7,402 nucleotides of DNA. Source: an uncultured Pelolinea sp. GTDB taxonomy: Bacteria; Chloroflexota; Anaerolineae; Anaerolineales; Anaerolineaceae. Positions 1-5,855 of the stretch are shown piece by piece. Position 1 is the first letter of the stretch; every line of letters begins with the position of its first letter. Both the position numbers and the translations under genes were made by a program. The notes beneath the pieces are model-generated. The model saw only the letters and a list, made by a program, of their open reading frames with translations, ran no database searches and had not been told where the DNA came from. Where the stretch lies: contig CALGUJ010000114.1 in assembly GCA_937902055.1 (NCBI GenBank), positions 1 to 7,402 of the forward strand. The letters are read 5' to 3'.

Positions 1-698
1 GCCTGATATTCCGCCATCTCCCGCAGGGGATCGATGTCGCTGTCCTGCCGCGACCACTCGATCAGGCCGGGTTTTTGCTCGAAAGCGATCTTCAATTTCT
101 CGATGGCTTCTTTTGCCAATCCGTTCAACGAGTAGAAACAAGCCAGGTTGTAAATGGCGTTGGTTTTCCAAACCGGGAATGCGCACAGCCGTTCAGTTAA
201 ATTTTCCTGCAGCTCGCGGCCTTTCCGGAATCGGCCGGCTTTGACGTAATAATCGCTGAGGTGGGCGGCAGTGTGGTAGCCGTAGGTACCCAGAATGCGT
301 TCCAGCAGGGAACGGCCTTCCAGGTAGGCGAACTTTTGCGCATCGAGCAAATCGGCAGCCGGCATGCGCTCGACGATTTCGCGGAACTGGCGGTACGCAG
401 CGGCTTCATCGGTGCGCGCTTCTTCAAAGGGTTGATCCAGATGCTCAAAGAGCACGCCGTCGTTGAGTTGGTTGGTATAATCCCCGGCCTGCGGCACGCT
501 CTTGCCCTCCAGCGCGTTAATCGCTTGCCGGTTGAAATGGTTGTTCCAGAAAGCCAGGTGCGCCAGCATGTCTTTAGCCGACCACATCTGTAAAGAACCG
601 CGTTGGGCTTTCTCCTCCACTGTCAATTGATTGCACAGGGCATCCAGTTCCCGACGCACAAATTCAATTACTTCCAGCATTTCATTCTTCTGGTCCAT
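1..698 (-). CDS. DinB-like (DfsB/ClbS-type) protein with C-terminal TPR-like segment, 3' end outside window
   Basis: The reading frame is open from the start codon to the left edge, giving about 232 visible residues with no stop, so the C-terminus is missing. The N-terminal part (residues 1 to about 155) resembles a DinB-type four-helix bundle: a helix with WSAKDMLAHLAFW (His47) and a later HTAAH (His142, His146). Together they make the His plus HxxxH set that binds a divalent metal in this superfamily. From about residue 178 the sequence (AIYNLACFYSLNG, then DSDIDPLREM) looks like the TPR 'end of group' repeat. DinB-fold proteins include thiol-dependent transferases and stress proteins; the substrate here is unknown. 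Two ATG codons are adjacent. AGGAGG (703-708) lies 1 base from the first (701) but 4 bases from the second (698), so I chose 698. It is probably cytoplasmic, with no signal peptide. Family call fairly sure, function not. Confidence 0.8.
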   Translation of the reverse strand, partial: MDQKNEMLEVIEFVRRELDALCNQLTVEEKAQRGSLQMWSAKDMLAHLAFWNNHFNRQAINALEGKSVPQAGDYTNQLNDGVLFEHLDQPFEEARTDEAAAYRQFREIVERMPAADLLDAQKFAYLEGRSLLERILGTYGYHTAAHLSDYYVKAGRFRKGRELQENLTERLCAFPVWKTNAIYNLACFYSLNGLAKEAIEKLKIAFEQKPGLIEWSRQDSDIDPLREMAEYQ

Positions 699-729
699 CA
701 TTCCTCCTGGTAATTTTGCTGCTATTTTT

Positions 730-738
730 ATTGTAGCA
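730..738 (-). promoter_or_regulatory. Candidate extended -10 promoter of the DinB-like gene
   Basis: Read on the minus strand this is TGCTACAAT: a TGn extension directly followed by TACAAT, one mismatch from TATAAT. It lies 31 bases upstream of the chosen ATG, so a transcript would have a short leader of about 20 to 25 bases carrying the AGGAGG site. I see no good -35 box at 16 to 18 bases, which fits an extended -10 promoter. The call is from consensus only. Confidence 0.4.
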
Positions 739-790
739 AACCAAGAATCAACCGGCTACTGCCGATAGGGAGATTTTATGGGGAAACGGG

Positions 791-1699
791 TCAGTGGCCG
801 GAATTCGGGATGACGCGATTGACCAACCACACACCGCACAGGATCAGCGCTCCGCCCAGCAGCGTGGCGGGCACGATCCGCTCGCCCAACAAAACCGCCG
901 CCACCACTGTGGCCACCAGCGGTTCGAGGTTGAGAAAAGCAGCCACCTGCGAAGCAGCCAGAAACTGCAAGCCGTCGTTGTAAAAGATATAAGAAAGGAC
1001 GGAACAAAAAATGCTCAAGTAAAAAAGATTGGCCCAACCCCACGGGGAAAGATTAGCAAATTCCGTCCAGCCGCGGGAGGAAACGAACTGAAAATTGGTG
1101 AACAGCCAGCCGAACAGAATGGTGTAGAACGTGACCTTGATGGCGGAGTGCCGCTTGAGCACCGGGCAGGACAGGATGGAATAGACCGCCCAAACCGGCG
1201 CGCTGATGATGATCAGGATATCGCCTGGATGGCTGAATCCGCCGCTGAAAGCCGCACGCAGGTCGCCCTTGCTGGCCACCAGGATCACGCCGAAAGCCGC
1301 CAGCAGGATGCCGGCCGCGGTGAACCAGCCGAATTTTTCATTCAGGAACATCCAGCCGAGCATGGCCATCATCACCGGCGTGCTGGCCAATATCCAGGCG
1401 GTGGTGGTGGCTTCCGAAGTGACCAGACCGGCCGATTGGAGCCACTGATTCAGGCTTACTCCCAAAAACCCCAACATCAAAAATTCCAGCGCGTCTTTCC
1501 ACGAGGGAATAGCCAATTCTCCCTGCCTGAAAGCGATCGCGCCCATGATGAGCGCCGCGATCAGGAAGCGCAGCCAGATCACGCTGGCGGGCGCGGCTTC
1601 GCCGACCACGATCTTGGTGGAAGCGAACGAGCCGCCCCATACTGCGATGGCGGCGACCAGTTTGAGCTGCGCGATGCGGGTTTTGGACGAACTGGACAT
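791..1699 (-). CDS. EamA/DMT-superfamily transporter (10 transmembrane helices)
   Basis: A 302-residue hydrophobic protein with the length and layout of drug/metabolite transporters. Two EamA repeats are visible, about residues 12-143 and 159-294, each with about five membrane helices (roughly 12-32, 39-58, 71-91, 97-118, 126-143, then 160-179, 188-206, 220-240, 246-270, 276-296). Family marks are WGGSF in helix 1, the ASTPVMMAMLGWMFLNE segment ending the fourth helix, and the matching LEPLVATVVAAVLLGE in the second repeat. These proteins usually export amino acids, metabolites or drugs across the cytoplasmic membrane; the substrate cannot be read from sequence. The ATG at 1697-1699 is preceded by a GGAG about 9 bases upstream. 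It lies 84 bases downstream of yjbQ on the same strand with its own possible -10 box, and no strong terminator separates the two, so co-transcription is possible. Confidence 0.93.
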   Translation of the reverse strand: MSSSSKTRIAQLKLVAAIAVWGGSFASTKIVVGEAAPASVIWLRFLIAALIMGAIAFRQGELAIPSWKDALEFLMLGFLGVSLNQWLQSAGLVTSEATTTAWILASTPVMMAMLGWMFLNEKFGWFTAAGILLAAFGVILVASKGDLRAAFSGGFSHPGDILIIISAPVWAVYSILSCPVLKRHSAIKVTFYTILFGWLFTNFQFVSSRGWTEFANLSPWGWANLFYLSIFCSVLSYIFYNDGLQFLAASQVAAFLNLEPLVATVVAAVLLGERIVPATLLGGALILCGVWLVNRVIPNSGH

Positions 1700-1730
1700 G
1701 CAAGGGCTCCGAAGTGAATTAAACCCTGCA

Positions 1731-1736
1731 AGTATA
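1731..1736 (-). promoter_or_regulatory. Possible -10 box of the EamA transporter gene
   Basis: On the minus strand this reads TATACT, one mismatch from TATAAT, 32 bases upstream of the ATG in the 84-base gap after yjbQ. The hexamer 17 bases further upstream (TTACGT) is a poor -35, so this is a weak call. The rest of the gap shows no clear terminator or other element. Confidence 0.25.
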
Positions 1737-1783
1737 CCGAAAAAAGAATCAAAACGTAAGAAGAGGGGATAATTCAGTGAACT

Positions 1784-2206
1784 TTAATCAATTTTCAAAC
1801 AGCGGATCTCGATCTGCCGGCGCTGGGCGCGCGCGCGATGTTCGAACAAAAAGATTCCCTGCCAGATACCCATGCTCAGGCGGCCGTTGTCCACCGGGAT
1901 GCTCAGGCTGGGTTGGGTGAGCGTGGCGCGGATGTGCGAAGGCGAATCGTCCGGACCTTCCAGCGTATGGCGGTACCAGGGCTGGTTTTCCGGCACGGCT
2001 TGCTCGTAAAACGCTTCCACATCCTGCCGGGACGAGGGATCGTAGCTTTCGCTGATGGTGAGCGAGGCGCTGGCATGCGGGATATACAGGAAGCACATTC
2101 CCTCCCGCACGTTCCAATCTTGAATGTAGCTTTCCACCATTTCAGTAATCGGCAGCATGCCTTTTCCGTGTGTTTGCACTTCAAACGAGTCTTTCAGCCA
2201 TTCCAT
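1784..2206 (-). CDS. yjbQ: YjbQ/UPF0047 family protein (secondary thiamine-phosphate synthase enzyme family)
   Basis: A 140-residue protein that matches the UPF0047 family over its full length. It begins WLKDSFEVQTHGKG, followed by IPHASASLTISE (His44), then SPSHIRATL (His91) and SLSIPVDNGRLSMGIWQGIFLFEHR. The family signature normally reads GTWQ; here Thr is Ile (residue 114). E. coli YjbQ shows weak thiamine-phosphate synthase activity, which gave the family its name; the physiological role is unsettled. Probably cytoplasmic. An earlier in-frame ATG at 2272 would give 162 residues, but the extra 22 (MYVLMGDSPAGT...) match nothing in the family. The ATG at 2204-2206 has GGTGA about 6 bases upstream and gives the normal family length, so I chose it. 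It is divergent from the GAF-SpoIIE gene. Confidence 0.9.
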   Translation of the reverse strand: MEWLKDSFEVQTHGKGMLPITEMVESYIQDWNVREGMCFLYIPHASASLTISESYDPSSRQDVEAFYEQAVPENQPWYRHTLEGPDDSPSHIRATLTQPSLSIPVDNGRLSMGIWQGIFLFEHRARAQRRQIEIRCLKID

Positions 2207-2234
2207 TGGTATCACCAGAAATTTGTCTGCTCCG

Positions 2235-2243
2235 ATTGTACCA
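2235..2243 (-). promoter_or_regulatory. Candidate extended -10 promoter of yjbQ
   Basis: On the minus strand this reads TGGTACAAT, a TGn extension followed by TACAAT (5 of 6 to consensus). Transcription would begin near 2228, just upstream of the ATG at 2206 but downstream of the alternative ATG at 2272. If real, it supports the shorter yjbQ start. No convincing -35 box. Confidence 0.4.
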
Positions 2244-2246
2244 GCA

Positions 2247-2257
2247 GGTGAATCACC
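2247..2257. repeat. Perfect 11-base palindrome upstream of yjbQ (operator-like)
   Basis: GGTGA-A-TCACC is a perfect inverted repeat with 5-base arms and a single central base. It sits immediately upstream of the candidate yjbQ -10 element, in the region RNA polymerase would cover, and in the gap shared with the divergent phosphatase gene. It could be a small dimeric repressor or activator site. It is short enough to arise by chance. Confidence 0.3.
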
Positions 2258-2270
2258 CATTAATACATAC

Positions 2271-2300
2271 ATGACTCTAATAATGTATACAATATATAAA
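2271..2300 (+). promoter_or_regulatory. Candidate promoter of the GAF-SpoIIE phosphatase gene
   Basis: ATGACT at 2271-2276 (4 of 6 to TTGACA) is followed after 18 bases by TATAAA at 2295-2300 (5 of 6 to TATAAT), or after 16 bases by TATATA at 2293-2298. The region is clearly richer in A and T than the genes around it. A start near 2307 would leave a leader of about 45 bases before the TTG codon. Confidence 0.4.
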
Positions 2301-2339
2301 ATGATAGACTTTGGTTAATTAATTGGCAATTCTTCGACC

Positions 2340-2345
2340 AAGGAG
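2340..2345 (+). promoter_or_regulatory. Ribosome binding site that fixes a TTG start
   Basis: AAGGAG, a near-complete Shine-Dalgarno sequence, ends 6 bases before TTG at 2352-2354. This spacing is ideal and there is no ATG nearby in frame before the GAF domain begins, so the non-standard TTG start is well supported. Confidence 0.75.
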
Positions 2346-2351
2346 ACTGAT

Positions 2352-3602
2352 TTGCCCAAACCAACCGGCGACAGGCTGGAACTTCTTTACCGCATTTCCC
2401 AAACCATCAATTCATCGCTCGATCTGGACACCGTACTGGACGTGCTGATCGATGAGAGCATTAAAGTCACACGGGCGGAACGCGGATTGCTGATGCTCTA
2501 CGACGCCGATAAGCAACTCGCGCTGAAAACCGCGCGGGGCATCGATCGCAGCACTGTGGAGGAAACGGACTTTAAAAGCGCGCGCAGCCTGGTGGAACGG
2601 GTGGCGAAAAAAGGACAACCGCTGCTGGCCGGGGATGCTCAAACGGAATTTCCGTCAGGAAAGCGCGCCAACCGCAAACTGGCCGGCTTGCGTTCGGTGT
2701 TGTGCGTTCCCATCCGGCATAAGGATGAAATCCTGGGAGCGGTTTATGTGGATAACCGCTGCCAGAATGGAGTTTTCAACCAGGCGGACCTGGAGCTGCT
2801 GGAATCCATCGCCTCCAGCGCCGGGATTGCCATTGAAAACGCGCGTCTCTACCAATTGGCGGTGGAGAGGGGGCGCGTGGAGCGCGAGCTGCAGATGGCG
2901 CGGGCGGTGCAGGCCGGCTTGATCCCGACTGATACACCGAAAATCCCCGGCTGGGAGCTGGCCGCTTACTGGAGGCCGGCGCATGAGGTGGGGGGAGATT
3001 TTTATGATTTTATGACCTTACCGGATGGGCGCACCGGCATCGTAGTAGCCGATGTTTCCGATAAAGGCATGCCCGCGGCGATTTTCATGGCGCTAACGCG
3101 CAGCATCCTGCGCGCGGCGGCCGGGCAAAACGACAGCCCGGCGGCTGATATCGCCCAGGCCAGCCGCCTGATCTGGCATGATTCCGCCGCCGAGATGTAC
3201 GTCACGCTTTGTTACGCCTGCCTGTCACCGCGCGATGGCAGGCTGGTTTACGTCAACGCCGGACATAATCCCCCGCTGCTGCTTCGCTCTGCCGGCGGAG
3301 AAATCCGGGAACTGGAACGGACCGGTATGGCAGCCGGGGTGGAGAGCGATACGCTATATCAGGAAGGCAGCCTGGAATTCGAAACCGGCGACAGTTTGTT
3401 GATCTACACCGATGGGATGATCGACGCGATCGGCGCCCAGGGGCATTTCGGTGAACTGCGTCTGAAGGAAGCCTTCAAACGCTTCAGCCGGCTCGACGCG
3501 CATGGCACTGTTGCCGCACTGGAAAAAGAACTGTGCACATTCAGCAACGATGATATATCCTTCGACGATATCACCATGCTGGTGATCAAAAGGATAGGAT
3601 AA
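2352..3602 (+). CDS. GAF domain plus SpoIIE-type PP2C serine phosphatase (RsbU-like)
   Basis: A 416-residue soluble protein. Residues about 8-165 form a GAF sensor domain (ending AGIAIENARLY). A helical linker at about 165-192 (VERELQMARAVQAGLIP) is typical of the signalling helix before these phosphatases. Residues about 195-415 are the SpoIIE/PP2C catalytic domain. Metal-binding acidic motifs are present: GGDFYDF (Asp216, Asp219), ADVSDKGMPAA (Asp234), IYTDG (Asp354) and FDDITML (Asp405/406), together with NAGHNPP at 302-308, so it should be active. The family dephosphorylates phosphoserine on anti-sigma-factor antagonists, releasing partner-switching control of sigma factors. GAF likely senses a small ligand or a partner. 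No antagonist, anti-sigma kinase or sigma gene lies next to it, so its target is probably encoded elsewhere. Starts with TTG behind a good AAGGAG, and ends at the shared terminator. Confidence 0.94.
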   Translation: MPKPTGDRLELLYRISQTINSSLDLDTVLDVLIDESIKVTRAERGLLMLYDADKQLALKTARGIDRSTVEETDFKSARSLVERVAKKGQPLLAGDAQTEFPSGKRANRKLAGLRSVLCVPIRHKDEILGAVYVDNRCQNGVFNQADLELLESIASSAGIAIENARLYQLAVERGRVERELQMARAVQAGLIPTDTPKIPGWELAAYWRPAHEVGGDFYDFMTLPDGRTGIVVADVSDKGMPAAIFMALTRSILRAAAGQNDSPAADIAQASRLIWHDSAAEMYVTLCYACLSPRDGRLVYVNAGHNPPLLLRSAGGEIRELERTGMAAGVESDTLYQEGSLEFETGDSLLIYTDGMIDAIGAQGHFGELRLKEAFKRFSRLDAHGTVAALEKELCTFSNDDISFDDITMLVIKRIG

Positions 3603-3632
3603 AAAAGCCGCGGGTTCTTCCGCGGCTTTTTT
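3601..3632. terminator. Bidirectional rho-independent terminator between the phosphatase gene and hppA
   Basis: A perfect 7-base stem GCCGCGG (3607-3613) / CCGCGGC (3620-3626) with a 6-base loop GTTCTT. It is flanked by six A on the left (3601-3606) and six T on the right (3627-3632). The T tract follows the hairpin on the plus strand, and the A tract becomes a U tract on the minus strand, so it can end both convergent genes. Its left A tract overlaps the TAA stop of the phosphatase gene, and the hppA stop is 17 bases to the right. Confidence 0.92.
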
Positions 3633-3648
3633 GATAAAAAGGGGTGTT

Positions 3649-5718
3649 TTATTTAATCAAGGCGGTGGCCTGGTTGAGCAATGGCGCGATCAACAGCGAA
3701 GTCATGCCGATCAATTTCATAAAGATCAACAACGAAGGCCCCGCAACGTCTTTCAGAGGATCTCCATAGGTATCCCCGATCACGGCCGACTCGTGCGCGA
3801 ACGAACCGTCCAGGCTTTCATCTTCCTCGATGGTCTTTTTGGCGTTATCGAAAGCGGTGCCGGTATTGTTGAAATACGCGCCCAACAGCGCCGATGAGGA
3901 TACCGCGCCGATCAACAACGCGCCCAGCGCCGCGCTGCCAAACACGAAGCCGATGACCATGGGGAGGGTAAAGGCTATCGCTCCGGGCAGCAGCATTTCT
4001 TTCAAAGCGTTCTTGGTGGCAATGTCCACGCACAGGCCGTAATCGGGTTTGGCTTTGCCCTCCAGAATGGCAGGGTTTTTGCGGAATTGCCCGCGGACTT
4101 CGTCGACCATCTTTTCGGCGGATTTGGCGGTGGCGCCGATCACGATGGAAGACATCAGGTATGGCAGGCTGATGCCAACGAAGATAAAGCCGATGGCATA
4201 GGGCGTGATCAAATCCAGCACGGTGTTGCGAGTGATGGCAAAGAAGGTGGCGAACAATACGAATGCGGTGACTGTGCCGGAGCCCATGGCGTAGGATTTG
4301 GTAGTCGCTTTGAGCGTGTTGCCGACCGCATCCAGGCGGGACAAGGATTCGAACACCTTGCGCGGGGCTTTGCCGATTTTGGCAATGCCGGCCGCGTTAT
4401 CCACAATGGGGCCGAAAGCGTCGGAAGCCATGATGATACCGATCAGCAGATCCGTGCCGATGTTGACAGCCGCGATCGCCAGGATCGTGCCCCCGGAAAT
4501 TTTAAAAGCGATGGTGATGGCGATGATAATGGTGATCAGGCCGATGAACGGGCTTTGCAGGCCGTAAGCCGTGCCGGTCATCAAGGTCAGCGCCGCGCCG
4601 CGGTGAGAGGCCGCGGCGATCTTGTTCACGGGCGATTTGCCGATGCCGGCGTAATAACGCGTGGTGGCGGAAACGATCAGGGTGGTCGCGATGCCCAGGG
4701 CGGCGGCCACACCCAGGCTGATGTCGTTGATCAGCCAGCGCGACAGGGCTAACGCGCCAAAGAAACTCAGGAACGAGCTGAGCCACAGGCTGATATTGAA
4801 AATGCTGTTCGGTTTTTGATTGGCGAACCATTGGCGCGTGGCGATAATGCCGATGGCGGATGAAATGATCCCCACACACTGCAGCAGGATGGGGAAATAA
4901 ATGATGTTGCGGCCGTAAACCGAAACGAGGGTCGCGCAAACCACGCTGCCGGTGATGATGTCATCGCTGAAAGTTTGGAACAGGTCGGCGCCGCGGCCGG
5001 CGCAGTCGCCCACGTTATCGCCCACCAGGTCGGCAATCACCGCTGCGTTGCGCGGATCGTCCTCGGGAATTTTCTTCTCGACTTTGCCCACCAAGTCTGC
5101 GCCCACATCGGCTGATTTGGTGAAGATGCCGCCGCCAATCTGCCCGAACAGAGCAGCCAGCGAACCGCCCACGCCAAAGCCGACCAACACGTTCGGGTCG
5201 CCGAAGATCATGAACAGGATGGTCAGGACCAGCAGGCTTAAACCGGTCACCAGCAGCCCCATCACGCCTCCCCCGAACACCGCTGCGCGGAAGGAGCGCG
5301 GGAAGGATTCTTCCGCCAGGTCGGCGGTTTGAATATTGGTGCGCACGCTGATGGACATGCCCAGATAACCGGCCAGTATGGAAGTGCCGACGCCCAGGAC
5401 GAAAGCCACCGCTTCGCGCCAGCTCATGAATGCCCAAACGACTGCTGCCATGAAGGGCGTGGCGATCAGGATGGTGCGCATCTGGCGGCGCAGGTAGATC
5501 CTGGCGGCGCTGTGGATATCTTCGCTGACTTCCAGCATGGTTTGCGATTTCGGCTTGCGCCGGATGATCCGGCTGGCAAAAACACCCGATAAATAGATCG
5601 CGAACAATCCTACAATCACGGGGATGATCCACAGGCTGAAACCGGAAAGGACGGCGGTGATCAGCAATCCCCCAAAAATTACAATACCAATTAAATACAA
5701 CCAACGGTTGAGCGTCAT
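3649..5718 (-). CDS. hppA: Membrane-bound proton-translocating pyrophosphatase (K+-independent type)
   Basis: A 689-residue multi-helix membrane protein that hydrolyses pyrophosphate to pump ions out of the cytoplasm. Substrate motifs are intact: DVGADLVGKVE (204-214), EDDPRN (219-224), DNVGD (234-238), NTGTAFDNAKK (618-628) and GDTYGDPLKD (648-657). Lys668, equivalent to the gate lysine, is present. GNTLKATTK (466-474) carries Lys470 and Thr473 where K+-dependent enzymes have Ala and Gly. This is the known mark of K+-independent pumps, which move H+. DCAGRGADLF (238-247) resembles the plant type II group. Oddly, the gate position usually held by Glu (6.53) is Gln248, while 6.57 is Asp252. 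About 16 helices are expected. AGGAG at 5728-5732 lies 9 bases before the ATG. It has its own promoter in the 137-base gap after comEC, and it converges on the phosphatase gene. Confidence 0.97.
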   Translation of the reverse strand: MTLNRWLYLIGIVIFGGLLITAVLSGFSLWIIPVIVGLFAIYLSGVFASRIIRRKPKSQTMLEVSEDIHSAARIYLRRQMRTILIATPFMAAVVWAFMSWREAVAFVLGVGTSILAGYLGMSISVRTNIQTADLAEESFPRSFRAAVFGGGVMGLLVTGLSLLVLTILFMIFGDPNVLVGFGVGGSLAALFGQIGGGIFTKSADVGADLVGKVEKKIPEDDPRNAAVIADLVGDNVGDCAGRGADLFQTFSDDIITGSVVCATLVSVYGRNIIYFPILLQCVGIISSAIGIIATRQWFANQKPNSIFNISLWLSSFLSFFGALALSRWLINDISLGVAAALGIATTLIVSATTRYYAGIGKSPVNKIAAASHRGAALTLMTGTAYGLQSPFIGLITIIIAITIAFKISGGTILAIAAVNIGTDLLIGIIMASDAFGPIVDNAAGIAKIGKAPRKVFESLSRLDAVGNTLKATTKSYAMGSGTVTAFVLFATFFAITRNTVLDLITPYAIGFIFVGISLPYLMSSIVIGATAKSAEKMVDEVRGQFRKNPAILEGKAKPDYGLCVDIATKNALKEMLLPGAIAFTLPMVIGFVFGSAALGALLIGAVSSSALLGAYFNNTGTAFDNAKKTIEEDESLDGSFAHESAVIGDTYGDPLKDVAGPSLLIFMKLIGMTSLLIAPLLNQATALIK

Positions 5719-5782
5719 TATTTTCTTCTCCTGAATTAAATTAAAAAGTATTTGGGAATTCGGCGTATAGGATTTTTTGGAT

Positions 5783-5788
5783 ATTATA
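5783..5788 (-). promoter_or_regulatory. Likely -10 box of the hppA promoter
   Basis: On the minus strand this is a perfect TATAAT, 65 bases upstream of the hppA ATG, which would give a leader of about 58 bases. The hexamer 16 bases upstream (TTTCCC) matches TTGACA at only 3 of 6 positions, so an activator may help. The AT-rich gap (5719-5855) is otherwise non-coding. Confidence 0.55.
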
Positions 5789-5815
5789 CCGATAATCGCG
5801 AAAAGGGAAAGGGTA

Positions 5816-5844
5816 ATTATTTAAGAAAAAGATCATTATTTAAG
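5816..5844. repeat. 10-base direct repeat upstream of the hppA promoter
   Basis: ATTATTTAAG occurs at 5816-5825 and again at 5835-5844, 19 bases apart start to start, which is close to two helical turns. The copies lie just upstream of the -35 region of the hppA promoter and just after the comEC stop codon. That placement suits tandem activator sites or UP-like elements, but in AT-rich DNA a chance repeat cannot be ruled out. Confidence 0.4.
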
Positions 5845-5855
5845 GGAATACTTAG

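Noticed and set aside
753..764. Small hairpin CGGC-TACT-GCCG after the EamA gene, as a possible terminator
   Set aside because: Only a 4-base stem and no T tract directly after it on the minus strand.
794..1717. A long plus-strand open frame (307 codons) opposite the EamA transporter gene
   Set aside because: It is slightly longer than the real gene, but its product is rich in Gln, Arg, Asp, His and Gly with no recognisable domain. The minus strand encodes a clean 10-helix transporter with family motifs.
1827..1837. Alternating GC run, possible Z-DNA or repeat
   Set aside because: Only 11 bases and fully explained by Ala/Arg codons near the C-terminus of YjbQ.
4087..4752. A 221-codon plus-strand open frame opposite hppA
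   Set aside because: Low-complexity Gly/Asp/His/Gln-rich product, the usual antisense image of a GC-rich membrane protein gene. The opposite strand is unmistakably HppA.
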